From: Nocardiopsis coralli
GTDB taxonomy: Bacteria; Actinomycetota; Actinomycetes; Streptosporangiales; Streptosporangiaceae
Length of the DNA: 64,000 nucleotides
Assembly: GCF_014892575.1 (NCBI RefSeq)
Contig: NZ_JADBGI010000032.1
Coordinates: 1-64,000 of the forward strand
Reading direction: 5' to 3'
Notes under the pieces: model-generated
Told to the model about the DNA's origin: nothing
Seen by the model: the letters and a program-made list of their open reading frames with translations, nothing else
Databases searched by the model: none
Made by a program: the position numbers and the translations under genes
Shown: in pieces, positions 52,668 to 62,851 of the stretch
Layout of the letters: the number at the start of each line of letters is the position of its first letter
Position numbering within the stretch: position 1 is the first letter of the stretch

Positions 52668-52820
52668 GCGTTTCTGATTTCGGATTCAGGCTAGAACGGG
52701 CCGAGCCGGCGGTCAACGGAGGTCGGGCCGCACGCCCGCCGAACCGGGTAGTGGCCCACATCACTACACCCATTGACCCGGATCACACGAGTGGCAGAAT
52801 GTCTTCGACATCAGAGACAA

Positions 52821-52838
52821 CGTCCGAAATATCGAACA
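52821..52838. promoter_or_regulatory. Degenerate operator before gntP
   Basis: CGTCCGAAATATCGAACA keeps the right half GAACA and the spacing of the other two sites, with 3 of 5 matches in the left half. It lies about 85 bases upstream of the GntP start. Confidence 0.5.
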
Positions 52839-52922
52839 TCCGGCTTGCAGTCACCCCTCCTCCCGACGGCGCAGCGCCCGCCCCCGACGCGCGCCCAGGC
52901 CCCGGACAGGCAGGTCCCCTCC

Positions 52923-54302
52923 ATGCCCGACACCGCGAGTCTCCCCGTCGGATGGCTCATGGCCATCGCCGTACTCTCCGTCGCCACCCTGCTGTTCCTC
53001 ATCATCAGGGTGCGCCTCAACCCGATCCTGGCCCTGATCCTGGTCAGCGCCGCGACCGCCCTCGCCACCGGGATCCCCGTCGCCGACCTCGTGCCCACGC
53101 TCACCGAGGGCATGGGCGAGACGCTCGGCTCCGTCGTCCTGCTCATCGGTTTCGGTGCCATGCTCGGCCGGATGATCGAGGTCTCCGGAGGCGCCGAGGT
53201 CCTCGCCGGCGGCCTCCTGCGCCTCTTCGGGGAACGCCGCGCACCGCTCGCGCTGAGCGTGGCCTCCCTGCTCTTCGGTTTTCCGATCTTCCTCGACGCC
53301 GCGTTCGTCGTGATGCTGCCGGTGATCTTCTCCGTCGCCCGGCGCATGGGCGGATCCGTGCTCATCTACGCCCTGCCCGCCACCGGCGCCTTCGTCGTCA
53401 TGCATGCCCTCCTGCCCCCGCACCCGGGGCCGGTGGCCGCGACCGAGATCGTCGGCGCCGACATGGGGCTGGTCATCGTGTTCGGGCTCGTGGTCGGGAT
53501 CCCCGCCTGGTACCTGGCCGGGTACCTGCTCGGCCTCTGGCTCGGACACCGCTTCCACCTGCCCGTGCCCGAGATCCTCGGCGGCGGGCGCGAGGACGGC
53601 GACCGGCTCGGGCCCCAGCCCGGCCTCGGGGTCCTGGTCTTCCTGCTCCTGCTGCCGTTGCTGCTCATCTTCATGGACACCGGACTGTCCACCCTCGCCG
53701 CGACCGGGACCGTGGACTCCGACGCCGGATGGGTGCAGGCGCTCCAGGCCGTCGGCCAGACCCCCGCGGCCCTGTTCATCACTGTGCTCATGGCGATGTG
53801 GCTCCTGGGGTGGCGGCGCAGGCACAGCGGCGACACCGTCAACCGGATCGTGGACCGCGCGCTGGCGCCTGTGTGCAGCATCATCGTGCTGACCGGGGCC
53901 GGTGGGATGTTCGGCCACGTGCTCAGCCTCAGCGGGATCGGCGACGCCATGACCGAGAGCCTGGACCGCATGGGGATCCCCGTGCTCCTGGCGGCGTTCC
54001 TGGTCGCGGTGGTCATGCGGGTCGCGCAGGGTTCGGCGACGGTCGCCGTGACGACGGCCGCGGGGCTGGTCGGGCCGGTGGTGGCCGCGGGCGACTTCAC
54101 CGGGGTCCAGCTCGTGCTGATCGTGCTGGCCATGGCGGCCGGGTCGATCGTGCTCTCACACGTCAACGACTCCGGGTTCTGGCTCGTGCGCGGGTTCCTG
54201 GAGATGGACACCGCGACCACGCTCAAGACGTGGACCCTCCAGGGGACGGCGGTGGGGCTGCTGTCCTTCGCCCTGGTCTGCCTGCTCTACCTGCTGACCT
54301 GA
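52923..54302 (+). CDS. GntP-family gluconate/sugar-acid permease
   Basis: 459 aa with about twelve membrane segments; an H+ symporter family for gluconate and related aldonates. Marks include LFGFPIFLDAAFVVMLPVI, the conserved MHALLPPHPGP motif, ALFITVLMAMWLLG, and late HVNDSGFWLV. I chose the ATG at 52923; the upstream extension is Arg/Pro-rich and covers the operator. It diverges from the U32-like gene and converges with iclR. The dehydratase next to it suggests an aldonate substrate. Confidence 0.87.
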   Translation: MPDTASLPVGWLMAIAVLSVATLLFLIIRVRLNPILALILVSAATALATGIPVADLVPTLTEGMGETLGSVVLLIGFGAMLGRMIEVSGGAEVLAGGLLRLFGERRAPLALSVASLLFGFPIFLDAAFVVMLPVIFSVARRMGGSVLIYALPATGAFVVMHALLPPHPGPVAATEIVGADMGLVIVFGLVVGIPAWYLAGYLLGLWLGHRFHLPVPEILGGGREDGDRLGPQPGLGVLVFLLLLPLLLIFMDTGLSTLAATGTVDSDAGWVQALQAVGQTPAALFITVLMAMWLLGWRRRHSGDTVNRIVDRALAPVCSIIVLTGAGGMFGHVLSLSGIGDAMTESLDRMGIPVLLAAFLVAVVMRVAQGSATVAVTTAAGLVGPVVAAGDFTGVQLVLIVLAMAAGSIVLSHVNDSGFWLVRGFLEMDTATTLKTWTLQGTAVGLLSFALVCLLYLLT

Positions 54303-54312
54303 GATTGTCTGC

Positions 54313-54373
54313 GGGGATCTTGCTACCAGCGCCGACTTCGGCGGCCGAGACCGGCTCCAGTAGCAAGATCCCC
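54313..54373. terminator. Bidirectional terminator between gntP and iclR
   Basis: A perfect 14-bp stem (54313-54326 with 54360-54373) enclosing a 33-base loop that can itself fold. It lies between the convergent stops of gntP and iclR. Confidence 0.8.
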
Positions 54374-54396
54374 GGGGTCGGGTTCCCCGGAGCGGA

Positions 54397-55164
54397 TCAG
54401 GCCCCGCTCGCGCCGAGCCGCAGGGAGAACCGCCGCGCCCCGTCGCGCACCAGCTCGCGCAGCTGTTCGCAGCGCTCGTCCGACCACCGGTGCTGGGGAA
54501 CGGAGATGCTCAGCGCCGCCACCACCTGGCCCGTGCGGTCGCGCACCGGGGCGCTGACGCAGGACACGTCCGGGTTGGCCTCGCACACCTCCACCGCCGA
54601 GCCCGAGTCCCGCACCCCGGCGAGCTCACGCACGAGCCGGTCGGGGTCGGTGATGCTGTCGGCGCTCAGCGGTTCCAGGCGTCCCTGCCCCAGGCGCCGG
54701 AGCACCTCCTCGTCGGGCAACGCCGCCAGCAGCACCTTGCCGAGGGCGGTGCAGTGCGCGGGCAGGCGCCGGCCGAGGCTGGAGACCATCCGGACCGCGT
54801 GTGAGCTGTCGACCTTCGCCAGGTAGACGATGTGCCGGTCGTCGAGCACCGCCACGTGCGAGGTCTCGTTGCACTCCTCGACCATCTCCCGGGCGGCCTC
54901 CCGTCCGAGGGTGGGCAGGTCGAGGCCGTCGGTGTAGGCGCTGCCCAGGCGGAAGAGCTGGAGCCCGGGGCGGTACCGGCCGGGGATCTCGGGGTGCCGC
55001 GTCAGGTAGGCGCGGGCGGACAGGGTGTGCAGCAACTCGTGCACGGTCGTGCGCGGCAGGCCGAGCTCGGCCACCACCTCGGGCGCGCTGACCGACTCGC
55101 GGCCGTCGGTGAACAGCTCGAGGATGTCCAGCCCCCTCTGCAGAGCCGGCGTACGGCGTGCCAC
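54397..55164 (-). CDS. IclR-family transcriptional regulator
   Basis: 255 aa. The N-terminal winged helix-turn-helix (about 3-65) has LQRGLDILELFT and LGLPRTTVHELLHTL. The C-terminal IclR effector domain shows RMVSSLGRRLPAHCTALGKVLLA and SCVSAPVRDRTGQVVAALSIS. IclR proteins bind small carboxylates such as sugar acids or aromatic acids. The GTG at 55164 has GAGGAGG 7 bases upstream. It lies behind the dehydratase on the same strand, but a hairpin between them suggests its own transcript. It probably binds the TGTTC-N8-GAACA sites. Confidence 0.88.
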   Translation of the reverse strand: MARRTPALQRGLDILELFTDGRESVSAPEVVAELGLPRTTVHELLHTLSARAYLTRHPEIPGRYRPGLQLFRLGSAYTDGLDLPTLGREAAREMVEECNETSHVAVLDDRHIVYLAKVDSSHAVRMVSSLGRRLPAHCTALGKVLLAALPDEEVLRRLGQGRLEPLSADSITDPDRLVRELAGVRDSGSAVEVCEANPDVSCVSAPVRDRTGQVVAALSISVPQHRWSDERCEQLRELVRDGARRFSLRLGASGA

Positions 55165-55216
55165 GGGGGACCTCCTCGTCGTCTCCCTGCTCGGACGACC
55201 GCCAGAGTACCGGGGT

Positions 55217-55247
55217 GCCCGGCGGCCTCGAGAGCGGGCCGCCGGGC
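55217..55247 (-). terminator. Hairpin between the dehydratase and iclR
   Basis: A perfect 11-bp stem (55217-55227 with 55237-55247), 25 bases downstream of the dehydratase stop on the minus strand. Confidence 0.65.
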
Positions 55248-55271
55248 GGAGGGCGTCCGCTGCGGGCGGGG

Positions 55272-57041
<1,770 letters not shown>

Positions 57042-57106
57042 CGGGGGCTCCTTCGGGGGGTACGCGGGAAGGCGCGGGGCGGGTCACGAGCCGGGGGATG
57101 CGGGGA

Positions 57107-57124
57107 TGTTCGAGATGTTGAACA
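57107..57124. promoter_or_regulatory. Operator TGTTC-N8-GAACA before the dehydratase gene
   Basis: TGTTCGAGATGTTGAACA, a perfect inverted repeat identical in half-sites and spacing to 52650-52667. Nearby bases (about 57125-57145) are AT-richer, as expected at a promoter. Confidence 0.7.
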
Positions 57125-57287
57125 GCGATCAGTATCTCGAAAAACGGTAAGAAGCCCCGGGAAGGGCGTCAACCCCCCGAACGGGCGCCGGATGCGGATC
57201 CCGTGGCTCGGGAGTAGCGCCCGGCGGTCGGCCCGCGGCGCCCTGGATGTGCGAACTCCGTGTGGGGTCGGGACACGGGAATCCTGC

Positions 57288-57341
57288 TGAGACTGTAGAG
57301 TTGTCTCATCCAGTGTTCATTCGGATCTCATCATATGAGAT
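57288..57341 (+). promoter_or_regulatory. Two inverted repeats upstream of leuB
   Basis: TGAGAC-N9-GTCTCA at 57288-57308 and ATCTCATCATATGAGAT at 57325-57341 share the TCTCAT core. They lie 84 and 31 bases before the leuB ATG, in locally AT-richer sequence. They look like twin binding sites for a dimeric regulator of leuB. Confidence 0.55.
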
Positions 57342-57371
57342 GAGGTCGCGTCCGAGTTAGAGGCAGTCCGT

Positions 57372-58430
57372 ATGGCAGCGCGCACCGTGAAACTGGCCGT
57401 CATCCCCGGCGACGGGATCGGACCCGAGGTCGTCGGCGAGGGCCTCAAGGTGCTGGACGCCGTCGCAGCCCAGCACGACCTGGCCTTCGAGACCACCGAG
57501 TACGAGCTCGGAGCCCAGCGCTGGCACCGCACCGGTGAGACCCTGCCCGAGTCGGTCGAGGCCGAGCTCGCCCAGCAGGAGGCCATCTACCTCGGCGCGG
57601 TCGGCGACCCGTCGGTGCCCAGCGGTGTCCTGGAGCGCGGCCTGCTGCTCAAGCTCCGCTTCGACTTCGACCACTACGTGAACCTGCGCCCCGTGCGTCT
57701 CTACCCCGGCGTGAGCACCCCCCTGGCGGGCGTGGCCCCCGACGACATCGACATGCTCGTCGTGCGCGAGGGCACAGAGGGCCCCTACGCCGGCGCGGGC
57801 GGTGTGCTGCGCAAGGGCACGGCCAACGAGATCGCCACGCAGGACAGCGTCAACACCCGCGTGGGTGTGGAGCGCCTCATCCGCTACGCCTTCGCCAAGG
57901 CCGCCGAGCGCCCCCGCCAGAAGCTGACCCTGGTGCACAAGGACAACGTGCTCACCTTCGCCGGCGACCTCTACCAGCGTGTGCTGAAGGAGGTCGGCGC
58001 CGAGTACCCGCAGGTGTCCGTGGACTACTGCCACGTCGACGCCGCCTCGATGTTCTTCGTCAACCAGCCCGGCCGATTCGACGTGGTCGTCACCGACAAC
58101 CTGTTCGGCGACATCATCACCGACATCGGCGCCGCCATCACCGGCGGCATCGGTCTGGCGGCGAGCGGGAACATCAACCCGGACCGCACCTTCCCGAGCA
58201 TGTTCGAGCCGGTGCACGGTTCGGCCCCCGACATCGCCGGCCAGGGCAAGGCCGACCCCACCGCCACCGTGCTCTCCGCGGCCACCATGCTGGAGCACCT
58301 GGGCGTGCCCGAGGCCGCCCGCAAGATCGAGAACGCCGTCGCCGCCGACCTCAAGACCCGCGGTGACGAGGAGCGTTCCACCTCCCGTATCGGCGACGAC
58401 CTCGCCGCACGAGTAGCCGAGCAGGGCTAG
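57372..58430 (+). CDS. leuB: 3-isopropylmalate dehydrogenase
   Basis: 352 aa. Oxidative decarboxylation of 3-isopropylmalate with NAD+ in leucine synthesis; relatives also process citramalate-derived methylmalate. Motifs: [35 protein letters not shown], the metal-binding [15 protein letters not shown], and [13 protein letters not shown]. Full length. ATG at 57372. It precedes ilvE and cimA on the same strand, but each has its own leader hairpins. Confidence 0.96.
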   Translation: MAARTVKLAVIPGDGIGPEVVGEGLKVLDAVAAQHDLAFETTEYELGAQRWHRTGETLPESVEAELAQQEAIYLGAVGDPSVPSGVLERGLLLKLRFDFDHYVNLRPVRLYPGVSTPLAGVAPDDIDMLVVREGTEGPYAGAGGVLRKGTANEIATQDSVNTRVGVERLIRYAFAKAAERPRQKLTLVHKDNVLTFAGDLYQRVLKEVGAEYPQVSVDYCHVDAASMFFVNQPGRFDVVVTDNLFGDIITDIGAAITGGIGLAASGNINPDRTFPSMFEPVHGSAPDIAGQGKADPTATVLSAATMLEHLGVPEAARKIENAVAADLKTRGDEERSTSRIGDDLAARVAEQG

Positions 58431-58464
58431 GGGACCCACGACCGCCTGGCCCACCTCGTGAAGA

Positions 58465-58533
58465 GGGCGCGCCCGGCGGCACCGGAACCACAGTCGGCGG
58501 GCGCGCCCATCCACCACCCGGGCGCGCCCGCCG
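58465..58533 (+). promoter_or_regulatory. Mutually exclusive hairpins between leuB and ilvE
   Basis: The motif GGGCGCGCCCG occurs three times (58465-58475, within 58495-58508, 58520-58533). Segment 58495-58508 can pair either with 58465-58475 (11 bp) or perfectly with 58520-58533 (14 bp, 11-base loop). A third stem (58537-58547 with 58560-58570, two G-T pairs) follows. It may simply terminate leuB, or act as a switch in the ilvE leader. Confidence 0.55.
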
Positions 58534-58661
58534 ACGCTTTGTATGCCTTGGAACCGTTCGGCGTGCAAAGCATCCACTCTGGCACCGGGTGCGCTCATCC
58601 GACAGACTAGATCTCAGGCCGGCGGCGCTGCCGGCCCGATGCACCCGAGAGGACCTACGAC

Positions 58662-59777
58662 ATGAACAACGACGCCACCACGAGCGGGTTGACGTTCGAC
58701 ATCCAGCTCTCCCACCACCGGAAGACCCCGGAGGAGCGGGCACAGCTGCTGGAGAATCCCGGGTTCGGCCAGGTGTTCACCGACCATATGGTCACCATCC
58801 GCTACACCGAGGGCCAGGGCTGGCACGACGCCAAACTGGAGCCGTACGGGCCGCTCACCCTCGACCCCGCCACCTCCGCGCTCCATTACGCCCAGGAGAT
58901 CTTCGAAGGTCTCAAGGCCTACCGCCACTCCGACGGCAGCCTCGTCTCCTTCCGTCCGGAGGCCAACGCCGCGCGCCTCAACCGCAGTGCCGAGCGCATG
59001 GCCATGCCCGCGCTGCCCGAGGACCTCTTCATGCGCTCCATCGAGCTGCTGCTGGAGCACGACGGCGCCTGGGTCCCCGACAAGGACGACTTCAGCCTCT
59101 ACCTGCGGCCGTTCATGATCTCCACGGACGTCGGGCTCGGGGTCAACCACCCCTCCCGCACGTACCTCTACCTGCTGATCGCCTCGCCGGTCGGCTCCTA
59201 CTTCTCGGGTGGCGTCAAGCCCGTCACCGTGTGGCTGTCGAAGGACTACACGCGCGCCGCCCCCGGCGGGACCGGCGCGGCCAAGTTCGCCGGCAACTAC
59301 GCCGCGAGCTTCCTCGCCCAGTCCCAGGCGGTCGAGCAGGGCTGTGACCAGGTCGTCTGGCTCGACGCCCGCGAGCACCGCTGGGTCGAGGAGATGGGCG
59401 GCATGAACCTGTGGTTCGTGTTCGGCTCGGGTGAGAACGCGAAGCTGCGCACGCCGCCGCTGACCGGGACGCTCCTTCCGGGCATCACCCGCGACGCCCT
59501 GCTCACGCTCGCCCCCGACCTGGGCCTGCCGGTCGAGGAGGAGCCGCTGTCCGTCGAGGAGTGGCGCCGGGCCGCCGAGTCCGGGGAGATGACCGAGGTC
59601 TTCGCGTGCGGGACCGCCGCGGTCGTCACGCCGGTCGGCCACGTCAAGAGCGACGACGGCGCCTTCACCATCGGCGATGGCGAGCCCGGCCCCGTCACCA
59701 TGCGCGTGCGCGAGGAGCTCGTCGGCCTGCAGACCGGCAAGCGCGCCGACAAGTACGGGTGGCTGACCTCGTTCTAG
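58662..59777 (+). CDS. ilvE: Branched-chain amino acid aminotransferase
   Basis: 371 aa, fold-type IV PLP enzyme for the last step of valine, leucine and isoleucine synthesis. Motifs: [25 protein letters not shown], the PLP lysine in [11 protein letters not shown], and the cofactor-binding [12 protein letters not shown] and [16 protein letters not shown]. Length and order match the long actinobacterial IlvE. The ATG at 58662 has GAGAGGA upstream. A terminator follows the stop. Confidence 0.95.
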   Translation: MNNDATTSGLTFDIQLSHHRKTPEERAQLLENPGFGQVFTDHMVTIRYTEGQGWHDAKLEPYGPLTLDPATSALHYAQEIFEGLKAYRHSDGSLVSFRPEANAARLNRSAERMAMPALPEDLFMRSIELLLEHDGAWVPDKDDFSLYLRPFMISTDVGLGVNHPSRTYLYLLIASPVGSYFSGGVKPVTVWLSKDYTRAAPGGTGAAKFAGNYAASFLAQSQAVEQGCDQVVWLDAREHRWVEEMGGMNLWFVFGSGENAKLRTPPLTGTLLPGITRDALLTLAPDLGLPVEEEPLSVEEWRRAAESGEMTEVFACGTAAVVTPVGHVKSDDGAFTIGDGEPGPVTMRVREELVGLQTGKRADKYGWLTSF

Positions 59778-59841
59778 CCTCGCGCGCCTGCCCGCGTGCG
59801 GTCGGGCCCCACCCTTCGCCCGGCACGCAGGGGAACGCAGC

Positions 59842-59877
59842 ACCGCCCGGTGTCCGGTATGCCCGGACCCGGGCGGT
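59842..59877 (+). terminator. Intrinsic terminator after ilvE
   Basis: Nested stems: outer ACCGCCCGG/CCGGGCGGT (59842-59850 with 59869-59877) and inner GTCCGG/CCGGAC (59852-59857 with 59863-59868), followed by TCACGTTTC. Confidence 0.75.
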
Positions 59878-59948
59878 TCACGTTTCACCAGGTGAGACAG
59901 GTGGCCCCGATGGGCGGGAGCTCCGCGACCGTGTGGCAGACTGAAACC

Positions 59949-59990
59949 ATGCCGTCTCAGGTACTCATTATCGTGAGGCGCGCCGGCTGA
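59949..59990 (+). CDS. cimA leader peptide
   Basis: A 13-codon frame, ATG to TGA, encoding MPSQVLIIVRRAG. Five consecutive Val/Leu/Ile codons are placed like those of the ilvB leader, with a similar basic tail. CAGACT (59937-59942) could be a -10 placing the transcript start at the ATG itself, so it may be leaderless; the -35 is poor. A hairpin and T-run terminator follow before cimA. Confidence 0.82.
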   Translation: MPSQVLIIVRRAG

Positions 59991-60044
59991 CGATTCGGAC
60001 CCCGCCGGCGCGCTGACCTCTCGTGTCCACGAGGGGTCTTTTTT
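59978..60044 (+). promoter_or_regulatory. cimA transcription attenuator
   Basis: A perfect 10-bp hairpin (59978-59987 with 60004-60013) overlaps the end of the leader peptide. Directly after it is an intrinsic terminator: arms 60015-60023 and 60030-60038 with one G-T pair, then TCTTTTTT to 60044. The layout is the same as at ilvB. Confidence 0.82.
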
Positions 60045-60099
60045 GTTGGCGGGGGTGGATCGGCCGAACCACAGCATCCACCTTCGGGAGTAACCACCC

Positions 60100-61710
60100 A
60101 TGAGGGACGACAGTTTCCACGTCTTCGACACCACGCTGCGCGACGGGGCACAGCGCGAGGGCATCAACCTCCGTGTGTCCGACAAGCTGGCCATCGCGAA
60201 GCTGCTCGACGACTTCGGGGTCGCCTTCATCGAGGGAGGGTGGCCGGGGGCCAACCCCAAGGACACCGAGTTCTTCGAGCGCGCCGCACATGAGCTGACG
60301 CTGAAGCACGCCCGCCTCACCGCGTTCGGCGCGACCCGCCGGGCCGGGGTGCGGGCCGCCGACGACCCCCAGGTGGCCGCCCTGCGCGACAGCGGCGCCC
60401 CGGTCGTCACCCTCGTCGCCAAGAGCGACACCCGACACGTCGAGCGCGCCCTGCGCACGACCCCTGACGAGAACCTCGCCATGATCGCCGACACCGTGTC
60501 CCACCTGCGGGAACACGGGCAGCGGGTGTTCGTGGACTGCGAGCACTTCTTCGACGGTTACCACCACGACCCCGGCCACGCGCTCGACGTGGTCCGTACC
60601 GCCTCCGAGGCCGGCGCCGACGTCGTCGTCCTGTGCGACACCAACGGCGGCATGCTGCCCACCGACGTCACACGTGTGGTCTCCGAGGTCGCCGAGGCCA
60701 CCGGCGCCCGCCTGGGCATCCACGCCCAGGACGACACCGGCTGCGCGGTCGCCAACACCCTCGCCGCCGTCGAGGGCGGCGCCACGCACGTGCAGTGCAC
60801 CGCCAACGGGTACGGCGAGCGCGTCGGCAACGCCAACCTCTTCTCCGTGGTCGGCGCCCTCGCTCTCAAGCAGGGCCGCGACGTGCTGCCCGAGGGCTGC
60901 CTGGAGGAGATGACCCGCGTCTCCACCGCCATCGCCGACCTGGTCAACCTGGCACCCGACACCCACCAGCCCTACGTCGGGGTCTCCGCCTTCGCCCACA
61001 AGGCCGGGCTGCACGCCTCCGCGATCAAGGTCGACCCGGACCTGTACCAGCACACCGAACCCGAGCTGGTCGGCAACCGGATGCGCATGCTCGTCTCCGA
61101 CATGGCCGGGCGCGCCTCCATCGAGCTCAAGGCCCAGGAGCTCGGGCTCGACCTGTCCGAGGACCGCGCGCTCTCCGGCCGCATCGTCGAACGTGTCAAG
61201 GGCCTGGAACTGTCCGGGTACAGCTTCGAGTCCGCCGACGCCTCCCTCGAACTGCTCGTGTTCGAGGAGATGGGCCGGCCCGTGCGCTACTTCGAGACCG
61301 AGTCCTGGCGTGTCATCACCGAACGCCGCCCTTCCGAGGGTGTGGGCCTGCTCGGCGGCGCCGACGAGAGCCTGACCGAGGCGACGGTGAAGCTCGGCGT
61401 CAAGGGTGAGCGCATCATCGCGACCGAGGAGGGCAACGGCCCGGTCAACGCCCTGGACCGCGCCCTGCGCAACTCCCTGGAGAACGTCTACACGGCGCTC
61501 GGCGGCCTGGAGCTCACCGACTACAAGGTGCGCATCCTCGAGGGCACCTCGGGCACCAACGCCATCACCCGCATCCTCATCACCTTCAGCGACGGAACGG
61601 GGGAGTGGACGACCGTGGGTGTGGGCCCCAACGTCGTCGACGCCTCCTGGGTCGCACTGGAGCAGGCCGTCACCTACGGGCTCCTGCGCCAGGGGTACCC
61701 GCAGGTCTGA
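60100..61710 (+). CDS. cimA: (R)-citramalate synthase
   Basis: 536 aa. Condenses pyruvate and acetyl-CoA to citramalate, a threonine-independent route to 2-ketobutyrate and isoleucine. The HMGL-like TIM barrel starts FDTTLRDGAQREG. Metal-site blocks are DCEHFFDGYHHDP and GIHAQDDTGCAVAN, where the usual second His of H-x-H is Gln. NGYGERVGNANLF follows. The C-terminal LeuA-type regulatory domain (about 400-530) is present, implying feedback control. ATG at 60100, 9 bases after GGGAG. Confidence 0.93.
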   Translation: MRDDSFHVFDTTLRDGAQREGINLRVSDKLAIAKLLDDFGVAFIEGGWPGANPKDTEFFERAAHELTLKHARLTAFGATRRAGVRAADDPQVAALRDSGAPVVTLVAKSDTRHVERALRTTPDENLAMIADTVSHLREHGQRVFVDCEHFFDGYHHDPGHALDVVRTASEAGADVVVLCDTNGGMLPTDVTRVVSEVAEATGARLGIHAQDDTGCAVANTLAAVEGGATHVQCTANGYGERVGNANLFSVVGALALKQGRDVLPEGCLEEMTRVSTAIADLVNLAPDTHQPYVGVSAFAHKAGLHASAIKVDPDLYQHTEPELVGNRMRMLVSDMAGRASIELKAQELGLDLSEDRALSGRIVERVKGLELSGYSFESADASLELLVFEEMGRPVRYFETESWRVITERRPSEGVGLLGGADESLTEATVKLGVKGERIIATEEGNGPVNALDRALRNSLENVYTALGGLELTDYKVRILEGTSGTNAITRILITFSDGTGEWTTVGVGPNVVDASWVALEQAVTYGLLRQGYPQV

Positions 61711-61720
61711 TGACCGGAAC

Positions 61721-61756
61721 CGGCCCGGCCGCGCGGCGACCCCGTGCACCGGGCCG
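61721..61756 (+). terminator. Terminator-like hairpin after cimA
   Basis: An 8-bp stem CGGCCCGG/CCGGGCCG (61721-61728 with 61749-61756) with a 20-base loop, 10 bases past the cimA stop, no T-run. Confidence 0.5.
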
Positions 61757-61894
61757 GGCCTCCCCATCCCTGGTCCCGGGCCTGCGACCTTCCCCCGAGG
61801 TGAGGGATTCCTACCGCCAGGGCCATAGCGACCGTGCTCCACATCACTCGATACTGCGAACCGCTGCTGATCCCCCGAGCGCAAGTGGTGATGG

Positions 61895-62851
61895 ATGCCG
61901 GAGCCGACCCACACACGGCCGGAAACAGGGCCACCGGAACGCGGTGGACCGCCCGCACGCCCGCGCCGCAGCCGCGAACGCAGCCGCGAGGCCCGTCTGG
62001 CCTGGGCCTTCCTCGCCCCGTCCGTGCTGGTCTTCGCGGTCTTCCTCGTGTATCCGCTCGGACGCACCGTGTACCTGTCGATGCACGGCAACGACATCAT
62101 CGGCGAACCCAACCGCTTCGTCGGGCTCTCCCACTTCGCCGAGATGGCCTCGCCCGCCTACGTGCAGGTCCTGGTCACCACGCTGCTCTTCACCCTCGGC
62201 GTGGTCGTGCCCGGCGTCGTCGGCGCGCTGGCGGTCGTGCTCCTGCTCGAGGGCGTCATCCGCGGCCAGAAGTTCTTCCGCGGCGCCTTCGCCCTGCCCT
62301 TCGCGTTCTCCGTCGCCAGCGCCTCGGTCGTCTTCGTCGTCTTCTTCAGCCCCGGCAACAGCGTGCTCAACGGCATCCTGTACCGGCTCGGCCTCGACCA
62401 GGTGCCGTGGCTGACCTCCCAGGAGATCGCGCTCTGGTCGGTCTGCATCACCACCGTGTGGATGAACCTCGGTTACGGCGTGCTCGTGCTGGCCGCCGGC
62501 ATCGGGTCGATCCCGCGCGAGATCAACGAGGCCGCCCGCATCGACGGGGCCACCGGGCCCCGGCTCGCCTGGAACGTCACCGTGCCCCTGCTCGGCCCGC
62601 AGCTGTTCTTCCTCATCGTGATCTCCACGATCAACGCGCTGCAGAGCTTCGGACAGATCCACATCCTCACCCTGGGCGGACCGGTCGGATCCACGACCAC
62701 CCTCGTCTACTCCGTCTACCAGGACGCCTTCGCGTTCGGCACCAGCGACTTCGGCCGAGCCAGCGCCCAGGCCCTGGTGCTGCTCGTGGTCGTGCTCGTG
62801 TGCACCGCGATCCAGTTCGGCGTCATCGAGCGGAAGGTGCACTACTCATGA
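61895..62851 (+). CDS. Sugar ABC transporter permease, UgpA/MalF type
   Basis: 318 aa with six membrane segments after a polar Arg/Pro-rich N-terminus of about 35 residues. The ATPase-docking EAA loop reads EAARIDGATGPRLAWNVTVPLL near residue 210. The start SREARLAWAFLAPSVLVFAVF is typical of the family. ATG at 61895 (another at 61891 is out of frame). Its stop overlaps the next ATG (ATGA). Confidence 0.9.
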   Translation: MPEPTHTRPETGPPERGGPPARPRRSRERSREARLAWAFLAPSVLVFAVFLVYPLGRTVYLSMHGNDIIGEPNRFVGLSHFAEMASPAYVQVLVTTLLFTLGVVVPGVVGALAVVLLLEGVIRGQKFFRGAFALPFAFSVASASVVFVVFFSPGNSVLNGILYRLGLDQVPWLTSQEIALWSVCITTVWMNLGYGVLVLAAGIGSIPREINEAARIDGATGPRLAWNVTVPLLGPQLFFLIVISTINALQSFGQIHILTLGGPVGSTTTLVYSVYQDAFAFGTSDFGRASAQALVLLVVVLVCTAIQFGVIERKVHYS

